Source of the DNA: Fennellomyces sp. T-0311
Lineage: Eukaryota > Mucoromycota > Mucoromycetes > Mucorales > Lichtheimiaceae
NCBI GenBank assembly: GCA_025266875.1
Contig: JALLLT010000050.1
Coordinates: forward strand, 231,203 to 295,202
DNA: 64,000 nucleotides
Reading direction: 5' to 3'
A program made the translations under genes and the position numbers. Position 1 is the first letter of the stretch; each line of letters starts with the position of its first letter. Shown here in pieces: positions 49,488-60,508 of this stretch. Under the pieces are notes generated by a model. The model was not told the origin of the DNA, made no database searches, and worked only from the letters and a program-made list of their open reading frames with translations.

Positions 49488-50634
49488 ATGGCGGCCAATG
49501 CCCATGAATTCAACATTGAAATGGTACTATGATTTGCACACCAAAGGACCTCTGCAAGAGCGCTGGCAGGCTTTGGATAAGAGGACGTAGTTTGACTGAT
49601 GCCCATTTTGCCCCACTTTTCAGGCCGCAGTTCCACGAGAGCATGTCAAGGATGTTCTTCAAGGTCAGGACATCTTGAGCGATTCAAGTAGATAAGAGCA
49701 GTTTAAACTGACACACCGACACTGTAGCGCTTCTCCATTCGATATTTTTCCATCGACTGCTTGTCAACGTTACCCCTCGAGAATTCCTTGTCCTGGATAC
49801 CACGGTGGTAACTGGATTTGACACGTGCCTCCTCATTGATTTAACAAGCAAACCGTCTAGTCCGCAACTGATAACCGAGACGTCGAGCATCTGATCGATG
49901 AGCGAGCTGCGGAGTTTGTCCAGAACATAGGCTCGAGCCATGTGAAGCAGGGCAAGGTGGATAAGAGCAAGACCGGAAAGCGACGGGGGAAAAACTAATG
50001 GGCAAGGGGATAGATTGCTGTACTCTTCTATGAGCAGCGCGACAAAAAGATCTGGTTCCAATTCTCAAAGGCCAAAGAACTGGTATGTTGGGAACGTTGG
50101 GCCATCACCATGAGTCTGGCACAGCCTTCAAATGAACAAGGTAAATGTCTATGTGTTTGGAAGTGACAATGGCTGATTGGTTCCATAGAGCGTCAAAAGA
50201 TCCAACGGTCACTAGAGCGCCAGCTATCACAATGTCTGCATGATATATTACGGCTTGCCAATGATCACAAGGAGCATATCCCATCCATCAAAACCGTAGA
50301 CGGCAATCCATTCCCCTATCATGTGAGTAGTTGGACCTGCATTGTGGGTCATTGTTGTATAACCGTGCTCTAGATTGCCATCCTTTCACAATCCGAATCA
50401 TGGGGCGCGATGATCAAGAGGCTGCTGGTCACGGATGCACCGCCGACCAGTGGCGCCGAGAGTGATACGAGTGCTACGCCGTCTCCCAGCTCCAGCTCCA
50501 GCATAAGAAGAGGTTCTACAGGGATAGGAGGCAACGGTGGGATGGCGAGGCCGGCTCCTGCCAGTAGCACGAGCAGTAGCAGTAGCACCGCGAATGCTCT
50601 ATCCCGGAGCCCGAGACGCAGTGACATTAGCTAA
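49488..50634 (+). CDS. ATG101: Atg101, HORMA-domain autophagy factor
   Basis: Subunit of the Atg1/ULK initiation complex in fungi and animals that lack the budding-yeast Atg29/Atg31 type; it pairs with Atg13 through its HORMA fold. Seven exons: 49488-49523, 49624-49663, 49728-49807, 49861-49956, 50014-50140, 50189-50322 and 50374-50634, giving 257 residues. Diagnostic pieces are LLHSIFFHRLLVNVTPREF, VEHLIDERAAEFVQ, IAVLFYEQRDKKIWFQF (containing the tryptophan-phenylalanine WF finger), VCWERWAITMSLAQP, RQKIQRSLERQLSQCLHDIL and HIPSIKTVDGNPFPYHI. The intron at 49957-50013 begins GTGGAT, has a clear CTAAT branch site and removes two in-frame stops. The C-terminal 60 residues are a Ser/Thr/Pro-rich extension. 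Confidence 0.93.
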
Positions 50635-52054
50635 TACAACCCGTCTTCCTCCTCCAATAATACCCGCCCCATAGACCCGCAAAGTGCTTTCGTTTACCTT
50701 TTTTTTTATTAGTCCAACTGATTTTGTACGTACCAATCTTTGTAATCTAAATTTTGCCTGATGAACCCGTTGAATCGTTGCTCTTAACGAAGCACGTCCC
50801 ATATTGTCTGTGTCTTTAATGATGCTGTTCGTCTCCAAGTTAATTACTTTTTTGGTGAAACTGCCCCCTTGGTTACGGATCCGGGTTGACTGTTGTACTA
50901 AAGCTTTATGCAAGGGAGCCTTAGCCACATAAAAGTATACACTTGTGAAAAGCAATTTATTATAATTCTATGAAAAATATTCATGTAGCAATTCCTTTGA
51001 CTTCTTGAGGAAGACTCAGAGTTTGCAATGGGTACTATGTATTCATGCAATACACAGTCTAAAAACATGTCTTGAACTCGTTCCTTTTGTATTCCTGCTA
51101 AGCTGACATTTTTCAAATGTACGTACTGCCTTTGACCTTTTTACATTCCACCTTTTCACTGGGGTTACATTCGTAAAGGAATGAATGGTGTCACAACATG
51201 AGTCACCATTTCTTCGTCCATTTGTAACGCGCAATACAGTAATCTTCCAGACTCGTTGTTTCGTCGCTTTCTTATCATAATGTTATCTCCATATGTAACC
51301 GACTTTTGCCTAAATCATACGTCAACACATGTATCGGTTGTTGCCAGTGTCAGACATCCTTGTTGAGCGGCTTGTATGGTGTATCATTGGAACTTCTTCA
51401 CCCATACCGTGGCAATTTTGAGAGGCGACCGGTACCATAAACTAGAGTAGTGCACATTGCTTATGCGTTCCTTTTAGCCACGATTTGGTAAATTGAAACT
51501 TGCGTTTCGTAAGATATCAGTATCACTTAATGCACTTTTTTTTTATAAAAGACAACAAATATTAAGGACTTGTTATTGCAAATACCGCTACATGAGTGAA
51601 GCCCATTAACATACAGACCTGATGAAGCTGGTTACAGACATGACGGGTGCGGATTGTTTAACGTTAGTGTACAGATGCTCAAACTGACGTTTGTGTGCTT
51701 CTTGCAGTAACATCGGAAAAAGTCCTCCGCCTTTAATACCTTGACAAGGCTTGAGTTTCTTCTATTCCCTTGAACAAATTGAAAATCTTATAAATGTTTG
51801 TCAAGATTGTTATGCCTAAACTGAGGTTTACTTAAGGCTCACAATATTTAAAAACATTTTTTAAGCATGTTAAGATTCTTAGGGATTTATAAATGCGTAT
51901 CCAGCTCAAACAAGACATTAAGGATATTAAGTGAGTAAAGGTGAACACTTTGTAACGAAAACTTCAAGCGTCTGTGCCTTTGACTTATTGCGCTTTATTG
52001 ATTATATATCAATAGCTTTATAGTGTAATAAAATACCCTTCAGAAAGACGTTAG
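50635..52054. other. Intergenic/flank of transposon, no gene seen
   Basis: 1.4 kb downstream of ATG101 and of the transposase stop codon. The 3' terminal repeat of the KDZ element would be expected here. A segment ACCTTGACAAGGCTTGAG at about 51739-51756 loosely resembles a segment near 57194-57223, but I could not establish a terminal repeat or target duplication. Confidence 0.35.
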
Positions 52055-55000
52055 TTACGTAGGCATATCCTCATCACTCTCGGCAGGATTTGCTTCAGAC
52101 AGAACCTCCCAACCAACTAACTGTTCGAGAACAGGTAGAATTCCATTCTTGTTTGTCCAGGAAGCTCTATCCGCGTCATGGTTTAGCAAGTATCGACCAT
52201 AAGCATAAGCACCGAGGGGATTTGAAAATGTATACGTGGAGGAGAAATCTGGAAGAACGGAAATAGAACGCATGATCCGTGTAATTGGGGCGACAAAAAG
52301 ACCATGGTAATTGTAGGTTAATGCTGGTGCCAGAACTTCCAGCCCGGTATCATGCTCTTCGTTAAGGGACACGTACTCTTGTGCCAAAGCAAGATAAAGG
52401 ATCTTCCCTTTGTAAACGCACTTAAACATCATCAGGACTTGACCGTACTTTTGGGGCCGCTCGCCATAATCGAAAAGCGCAAAATCTTTCCTTTTGCGAC
52501 CGAAAAAGAGATCATGAGTACGGATTTTGTCATCGACGGGAGTGCCGTCGCTCTCGTAGAAATCTTCTATTGTCAGCGTTTTGAAAACCTCAACGATACT
52601 TGCATCCAGTGACGGCCAGTTACGAAGTTCAGTTGCCGCCGGGTTGCCTTCGATCTCTACATCGAGAAATGCACGTAGTAACGTTAAGAAATTGTGATAC
52701 TTCTTGCTGATTTCCTCGACAGTATCTATTCGTGCCTCCGGTGAGCTAAGTATCCATTGCGTAGAATTCCGTGTTTTTGTGGTCTCAGATACTGTTTTCA
52801 TTGCGCGCTGCTTCCATATACCGGCTGTCCATGTGGTACCGATATCAAACAATAGATCCCTTTTTTCCACGAATCTGGCCATTTGTACCATCGAGTCGAA
52901 TCTGCGGTTTGTCTGCTTCGCTGGCTTCTTAGCTTCAAGTATGTGCAAATGCTCTGAGTGCATTGTACTATAGTTGCCGATTGCTCCTCGATTGCAGATA
53001 TCCTTTGCGTACTTTTGAAGCATATGGTTTTTGGGGAAAGTAAAACGAGATTTGGAATATGCTTGAAATATTGGGCTGTAGTCATAGTAGCTCGTGAGGT
53101 GCTCTTCCATTTCCAAAAGCGATTCGTCTGTATGCTCCTTGGCTGTAGCCAGCATCACGAAATCTAAAAAACTTCGCAAACAAAGACAAGCTTGAGTTGG
53201 TAGATAATCATGGCAACATGGGAGGATGATCGTCATATGGCTCCGCAGCTCGGTATACGTGGGGTTGATCAGTGAAGAATATAAAAACCCTTTTCGAAAA
53301 CTATGGTGCTTTTGATACTGTGGCAATGATGCTGCTCGTTCGTTGATCTTAGTAATCGCAGTCCCGCCATAATGTTCCCTTACATATCCCTCGACGAATT
53401 TTAGCAAGTGCTTGTACACACCGCCTATTTGGTGTAAGTCATCCACTAGTAAAGCATCATAAATATTGAACTGGGGTTGCGGGAGGTTCCAAAACGCATT
53501 CTATCCATAAGCCGAGTAAATACCGCAACATAAAGAAATTGTAAATCCTGACCTCCAACGGATGAAATGAAAACATTACAGAGAGATCCTTTGCATGTTT
53601 ACTCTGCCTGTTCGCAAGATACACCTGTGCTTTTCGGACAAGGGCTTGCATATTGTCAGTAGTCCGATCGACAGAGTTACCTGTGTTGTTATTGAAGTTG
53701 CTCGTCGTTGTTAGACAACGGGGACAGCCGCGTAACGTCCAACACCCGTGTTTACATAGAGTTAACATATGTCTTGTAAATATCTTTGAGTTTTGGTATG
53801 ACATACGTGAGCGGATATGCTTGAACTTACTGCTCTTCCATATCAGCTGAATAGCTGGCTAATGCCGGGATGCAACTGTATATCTTATTGTCTGGACCTT
53901 GCATGATATAAGGTGACTTTGATTGGAAAGGCGCGAGAATACGACCCATGCAATAGTGGAAAATAACCTTTTTCGCCTTTTTGAACCAATCCGTACTTCC
54001 ATATATCTTGCTCTCGATCACCGGGAAATAAGCTAGCAACCGATTCCCGCGCAGAGTACCCTTATCACGGAATTTGGAAGAAGTGTTGGCTGCAAAAAAA
54101 AAAACGTGTTAGCGAGAGATGAAGAGCATTGACTGCGATGTTACCAAGCTTTAGATATAAGGGCCATGCTTGCTCCCGCGAGTTTCCAGTAACAACAGTT
54201 TTATCTGAAGCCAGCATTAAACCTAAGACCATAGACCCACTCGAAATCTCTGAAGATTCCGCCTATTAAACATGTTACCATTTAGTGAAGATTGCGATAG
54301 TATATACAAACCTGCATGTTTATCCACCAGTTACCGCTATATAGGTCAGAATACACTCTGTCACCGTCTGAATCCGTCACTATTGAAGGTTGAATGTGTG
54401 TGGCGCTGTCAAATAGGGGATGACTGAATATACGCTCGGCGAGATGGCAGATATTGCGATATATAAGCACTGGTTTCCCAATAGCATCGATAATCCTTTC
54501 GTCGTCTTTGAGTTCAGGGATGTTGGCCATATCAACTATTTCAACAGTAAACGGCTGTATGACACAATGTTTAAGCTCCACTTCTGACGGTATCACAATC
54601 ATCATGCTTACCAAAGTGGCCTCAGTGCTTTGATTCTTTTCAAATTCTCAAAAACACTTTCAAGCGTGGAATAGCGTATTATTGCGTTCAAGGGTGACTC
54701 GATAGCTGTGTGCTGTGCAAATCTGACGATATCAACAAGTCTACACATTCAATGAGAAGTTAGTAGAATATGTTTCCATCAATCATCAGTAGGTTACCGC
54801 GAATATTTGGCATTGGAGATATTACAATCCAGTGCAAATTCTGCAAGCATCATATCAACTTCTGGAATATTAACGGGTTTGATTGCGCGGGAGGTAGTTC
54901 CTGGCTCACTCCATATTTCACCACCGACCTTCTCTATATGATGTATTAGGAACATATTCCTAATACTACGTGTAGTATTACCTTCTCGGAGAGTCCGCGG

Positions 55001-55312
55001 CCTGTCTTGAGTATTATCTTGTTCTGAAGTGGACACATTTACAGGACCGTTTTCAGATTGCTCCACATTGTTAAGCCCTTGGTATGAATTTTCATGATCA
55101 TCATAATCGTAATTCATTTCAATGTAGTCTTCCCAGGTATTGCGTTGGGCTGTACGCCTTGACTTTGCATAGATACCAAGTTGATGCGCCTCCTCGTCCC
55201 AAAAAAATGGTAATCTGTGGTTTCGATGGGAAGTCAGAAGATGCTGTCTAAGAGCCTTTTGGTTGCGGAACAGACGCTTTGACAAGCACCATCTCTTCAG
55301 AGGACAAGGGAA
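52055..55312 (-). mobile_element. Plavaka-like KDZ-superfamily DNA transposase, probably frame-broken
   Basis: KDZ (Kyakuja-Dileera-Zisupton) transposases move large cut-and-paste elements. Minus-strand blocks in order: a C2H2-like finger (CPLKRWC..KALRQHLLTSH, about 55312-55225); a linker with acidic residues; a helical block (54740-54620); a block ending SDLYSGNWWINMQ (to 54313); SGSMVLGLMLASDKTVVTG then QAWPLYLKLA, the family hallmark with the first catalytic Asp; LLAYFPV; IPALASYSADMEEQ; a CKHGCWTLRGCPRC zinc knuckle; then NAFWNLPQPQFNIYDALLVDDLHQIGGVYKHLL, and the long last exon (52055-53446 and upstream) with FRKG, LDFVMLAT, FTFPKNHML and EHLHI. Introns at about 54091-54150 and 54262-54312 splice cleanly. 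A frame break near 53496 lacks splice sites, so the copy may be inactive. Confidence 0.85.
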
Positions 55313-55441
55313 AAGTCTTTAGCTTCGACGTGAAAGGTTTGTGCATAAAATGAAGAGTGCCTATCCAATGACAGAGCATATGTGACTGAAATATAAAAGT
55401 GCTGTGGCTGTGCCATGCCCTTCCTCTGCTGTCAACCATTC

Positions 55442-56896
55442 ACTATGGTAAGAACAAACCGTCGATCAAACAATTCGTCAAGACAGCAACGGGCAAACGC
55501 TCGGGTTGTACTTCCTGCTGGAAATCGTCAAGATGCCAGCACAAGGCTACGAACAGGTGAGCGTATTCTCATTCAAAAGATTAAAACAGAACATTCTCAA
55601 GGGGGCTATTAGATCAAATCCGCAGCAATGATGACATTCTTAATTTGCTGCAAACTTTACCCTCAACATCAGCTGGACAGAGATCATCTTCAGCCAAGTA
55701 TGTTGAGGACCTGGTCAATTATCGTGCTGAATAATTTATTTTATATTAGTGAGCAAGCTAATCAGATCGTAGACGGCGATTTGGACAGACGCGCTTCTAT
55801 GTTGCCTACGACATCTTCGCCCACATTTGCTCCACTTGCTCCCTCAGACGAGTAATTTTTGGCCTATTTTAATAAGATGACTTTGACTCACCAATGCTTG
55901 GCGAAAAGATACGAGCCCTACGATTTGATTCAAAATCACCGCTGTGGCCGCAATTCGTGAATGGTGTTTTCGTGATATGGTTTTTTACGAATGCTTTCCC
56001 TTCTGTTGAAGATGCGGGCTCCTGTGCCATAGTCTCATGCAGACTATCTACGGTGATTCCTTTGATGAACGGCGGTCGGTTGCTCCACGTTTGGTCAATG
56101 ATGCAAGTGGTAGTTGAAATGGGATATATATTTAGATACTAACATGCCACGTTAATATAGTACATATCTGTAATGGGTGAGCATCGAACCCAACTTCACA
56201 ACAGTGTTCGATATTGGTGCTAGGTTTCGGATTTGTGGCCATGATGCACCGGTGGATATTGCTACAAGGCGCACAGCTTTGATTAACTATCTTCTTGTGG
56301 ACATGCGGTAAGTTACTACCCGAATTATATACCATTGTTATAAAACGTTTTGTAGGTTTGCACGTCTAAGATATGGTACAGCAACTACATTCTTATATTC
56401 AGAAGCAATTTCAGATTGTATTCGCAGTGTGCTATGACTAGTCGCCGCACTTCACGCCTGAGCCCACTCCCGGAAACTATACCTCGTCAGTGCATAACGT
56501 TGATTGCGCTGATGGTATTATTTTCTGAATTCGCTATATAAATACACTAATGATATCAAATAGATCTATACCGTATGATTGTGTGTGTTCAAAGAAATAT
56601 CAACCAGCTGACACCAGAAGATATTCAACTGCATCGTACGGGTGACGAAGACATGGAATCCGATCAAGATGGTATCTGTTTGGACAACCGCGATCAGTTT
56701 GGTTTCGATTCGTCTGGGAGGATTCCTATAATGATTTTCTGGATTCGAACGGAACGGTGGGTGCCCTGATTAACTGGGAAAGCGTAGAAACATCGATAAC
56801 TGACGACGTTGGTTCTACTTTGAGGAGTGGTAACCGAAGCGGGGTTAATCAATTGTTTCGTCGTTTTGTTGCAGCAGAATTGGAGCATCAGCAGTA
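55442..56896 (+). CDS. Multi-exon gene of unknown function, divergent from the KDZ transposase
   Basis: A chain of short exons with good splice sites runs rightward, starting about 130 bp from the transposase N-terminus. It opens with a basic, Arg/Ser/Asn-rich segment from the ATG at 55442. A GTGAGC..ATTAG intron leads to IRSNDDILNLLQTLP, then a GTATGT intron to EQANQIVDGDLDRRASM. Later blocks are PMLGEKIRALRFDSKSPLWP, IYGDSFDERRSVAPRLVND, FRICGHDAPVDIATRRTALI, NYLLVDMRFARLRYGTATTF, and a final acidic/Asp-rich part ending in GVNQLFRRFVAAELEHQQ. One intron carries a perfect TACTAAC branch site (about 56142). The joins near 55854, 56437 and 56670 are unresolved. No family is recognised; its position suggests a transposon-borne companion gene. 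Confidence 0.4.
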
Positions 56897-57888
56897 AATA
56901 GTGAATTTAGCCAATGTTCTCGAATAAATGTATCAATCAACCATTCTATCATAAAATGAATGGCGCGTCATCAATATGTATTACTCTTGAATGTTGTTTA
57001 ACGCGGCTATAGGCAAATGAATCTAAATGAAGACTCCAAAGATTTGGTGCCTTTACGCAATGCTCACATATTTACAGTATTTACCCATATTTACTGCCTT
57101 GACTCTAGGCCAAATATATTGTCTGACCTTCTAAAGTCTTCTAAGTTTGGGGGGGTCGCTTGACGGCCTTGACAGCATTTAAAGGCTGTACAGATCTGGC
57201 AAGGCCTTTCAAGGCTTGAATATTTTTTCCGATGTTCAATGTCTGATGCGCGAGACGATATGTACAAGGTAGCTGTGCTCCTCTAGTTGTGCATGACCAA
57301 ATATTGGTTTATTAAAGTCATGGATTGATGGATAACCTGATGGGGTAATGGTTCTTGTTGGCTTTTGCTTTTACCTTCCCTATTGACTTGCGTCTCACAA
57401 ATTATGCCATGTCCATACGTAGTTGGAGACAATGGTGAATACATTAGCTAAACTAAGGGAAATTTATGTTATATAGCTGGCGAAAGGGAAGGACGAGTCC
57501 AGACTCACGGATCAATTGCGCACATTTTACCACAGATGTCCATTATTCTTAGCGTTGGCTGCATCAAAACCACGTCGGGCAAGAAAACATATAACATAAA
57601 GCAAAGACATTTCCAGCCCTCGTGTAAATAAGGTCTGACTATGATTGCCTTGGTGTTCGAAATATTGCTCTGGATCATCTCTTTTTTAATCAAGCCGAGG
57701 CACTATGACTCGATGCTCAAAGCAGGGCTGTTACAGTCCAACAAAACTCGGTAAATTACCTGGCACCTGATCCAGTTGCCAGAGACACTTCAATCAACAA
57801 CGGTCAAGTAAAATAAGTATATCATATACCGGTCAATCGATATCTAGCTAAGTGAACGATTAAATGATGGGTAATACTAAAAGAAACT
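56897..57888. other. Right flank of the transposon region, no gene seen
   Basis: About 1 kb without a supported gene. It includes a G7 run near 57149 and an imperfect hairpin at about 57162-57207 whose arms are GGCCTTG and CAAGGCC, with inner CAGC/GCTG pairs. It could contain the right end of the KDZ element. Confidence 0.35.
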
Positions 57889-58076
57889 ATACTTTGCTTA
57901 CGCCACTGCAAAAAATCACGATGGTTCAAAGTGGTTACAGAGGTCAAACATAAACTTTTTAACCACTTGTGTTACCACTTTAGCAACTCAAGCGGTCAAA
58001 AAGCTTATGTTTAACCACTTCAAAAAAATTATTCACCAAAATTCACCAAAAAATTATTTGCAGTGATACTTTGCTT
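57889..58076. mobile_element. MITE-like element with inverted repeats and target duplication
   Basis: Direct repeats ATACTTTGCTT (11 of 11) at 57889-57899 and 58066-58076 flank a 166-bp segment. Inside it, terminal inverted repeats CACTGCAAAAAAT (57904-57916) and its partner (58053-58065) match at 12 of 13 positions. An inner pair of arms, around 57942-57969 and 57991-58018, is also inverted and nearly identical, so the single strand would fold into a long hairpin. There is no coding capacity. Duplication length points to a Mutator-like or related mover; four extra bases (57900-57903) lie between the left duplication and the left repeat. Confidence 0.7.
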
Positions 58077-60049
58077 TGAAAAGTATAAATTTCAAATGAT
58101 ACATTTGATACCCGGTTGGTGTCGCCTGGAGTTTGTGGCTAGTATAATAAGAATGAGCTACTGAGCGAGGTCTTTGGGGTGTAAGCTGGTTTACCTTTGT
58201 TACTTTCTCATACCAGGATATTGCGGATAAAGCTTGGCAAATAATGCGAAATTCCTGCTGTGTAATCAGCTAAGGTTTAAGAGCTGTGTTTGTATGTGGA
58301 AAAGAAGCTTGTATCAGATGGAGGAAGTTTCGTCGTATGTAACCATGTTATTCTCATGATTTTTTCTCTACATTGTTATAATTGAAGGAGAGTACATGTT
58401 ATATTGCATTTGTCGTTGTTTGTATATGTTATTGTGCCAGAAAATGACTCCTGCTTGCAAAAGTTTTTGATTCAACTTGTCATTATGTAGATAAAGCCGC
58501 TTCAGATGCAAAAGTCATTTCAAAAGTCATTTTGGAAATATCGACTTTATCACTAAAAAAAGTTGCATTATTTAAAAAAAAAGTAGGTCTGAGCTACTTT
58601 TGAGGAAGAATCATTCTGATTCAGTATGACTTTTTTTACTCCAATGGCACCCAAAAAACAGTTTTGTGCAGAATACATTTCGCCCAATTCTATTATTTAT
58701 GTCGACGAGAATAGAAATTCCAATTTGTTGGGCGTTGATTTTAGGACATGGCATCATAACTTCCATCAGATCTCTTCTCAATTTCGTTTCAAATCTTCTG
58801 GCCATCCATTATTGCTGTAAGCTGTATTAAGACAAGAAGGAGAGTATTATAATATATACATATATATATAAAGCCTATATGGCAGCAGCATTGGCCATCT
58901 GACGACGAGTACCATATGCTTTGGGCAAAGTGGGGGAGTGTGAACTATGTAAATATCTTCCTCATCAGTGTTTGTATCCGGTACTTGATGTCTTATTCGT
59001 CATCCATAAGTAAAGGTTTCTTCATTCTTCGCATGTTCTTGATCGCTGTTCCGTGTGTAGTGCTCTTTCGTGGTATAACATTGCTGCAGCTTTCCACTTT
59101 GGCTTGTAATCTCACTTCCTTCCTGATCTGATATAAGTGTACCAGTCCAGATGACTTATTGGCTTCAAAGCTGCAAGTCTGAGAGCGTGCGGCAATGGTA
59201 ATGATGGCTGTCAGTTTTACTATCGATGATACGGTTTCCTCTTTAAACTGACGTCAACAATTACACATGTACGTATACTGCTCCACTTGATAAGCGAGCT
59301 CTTGTTCGACGAATAACATGATGCAATTAAAGTTGCCGCGTTAAGTATGAACAGGGCGATACCACGGAAATGTGTAACATACGAAGCTTCTTGCTATTCG
59401 TGTTGCATCAAAGATATCAGTACACATGAAAACTGTGGCCCTCTTCGGTTCCTCATTGATATCGCCGTGTTACTCACCCCAGCTTTGATCCAACCTCGAT
59501 GACTTTGTAAAAGTACAGCACAAAGATAAAGTACCGACTATACGATTTCAAGATAACTGTCCTTTGAAGAATCGACATCATTGGATGTAACGCAGGTTAT
59601 ACTTCGCTCGTACGTGGCGTAAGCTTTCATCTAGTGCTGGCGCAAACCGGCCGCAGATTTTAAGTCTTCATACGCCGTGTTAGATTGTTGATTCATTGTC
59701 AACGGGTTTTTATCTTGATAATTAAGGATACTGATTATGAAGGAATGTTCTTGTGGCCTGTAAATTCTGTTAGCCGTTTACAAGGATGCAAACGGACTCG
59801 ACTTTTTCCTTCGATAGAACGACATAATTATGCTGTATCTCAATAAGTGCATCACGAATTTATAGTATCTGCAGTGTTTCTGTATTGCGCATTAACGCGT
59901 ATGATAATATTCTGGCAGGTCTCAAAAATCAGTGTCATATCTTTCCTGTAATGTAAAAAGATTACTCTGTTCTCCTTTCTTGATATTGAGTGCTTGGAGA
60001 AGAGCTTGTGAAAAGTGTATATGGTTCCCTGCAATAACCTTCATAATCA
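58077..60049. other. Gene-poor stretch
   Basis: About 2 kb with short frames only and a TA-repeat near 58853-58871. No gene or recognisable repeat is seen. Confidence 0.45.
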
Positions 60050-60508
60050 TAAATATTCCGGTGCCTCCGACCTTACCGACTTATTGATCTGATCTTATAC
60101 CTGGCGGCCTCCTCCAAGGACAGACACCGACTGGTTAAGTGGCGTATGCACTGGCTTCCATCATACCCGTTCAAGGATTGCGAATGTGGCGCTGTGGCAG
60201 CCAACAGGGAGCACTACACTAACTGTCTATTACTTCGGCCATTATATCAAGAACTCCTCGAAATATTTGGCTCAATACCGGACCAGCGTGACGAGACACA
60301 GGCCCTTGACCACATATTGAATAGCTTACCACGTTCAGATACTGGTCTGACCCGTGGTAAATGGAAGAAGACATGGCCAGCACTCCTACATGTCCTTCGT
60401 AAAATCGACAAGCTGAGCCACCCCGATGAGGAGTACGATGAGGACGAACTGGCGCCAGAAGAGGCCCCCCAAGGCAGAGCACCTACAACCACAAGAAATC
60501 ACCCATAG
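60050..60508 (+). mobile_element. 3' fragment of a non-LTR (LINE) retrotransposon
   Basis: An open frame from about 60050 reads RLIDLILYLAASSKDRHRLVKWRMHWLP, then CECG......EHYTNCLLL, a CCHC-like knuckle, then LNSLPRS, KWKKTWPALLHVLRKIDKL and SHPDEEYDEDE before the stop at 60508. This C-terminal pattern, post-polymerase helices with a Cys/His knuckle and then an LP-rich tail, is typical of fungal LINE ORF2 proteins. No reverse-transcriptase or endonuclease core lies upstream (a TAA precedes 60049), so the copy is 5' truncated. The following AT-rich 250 bp may be its 3' untranslated end. Family placement was made by eye. Confidence 0.65.

Noticed and set aside
49684..50061. 125-codon minus-strand frame opposite ATG101
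   Set aside because: It spans ATG101 exons and introns without a family match; the plus-strand exon chain explains the region.
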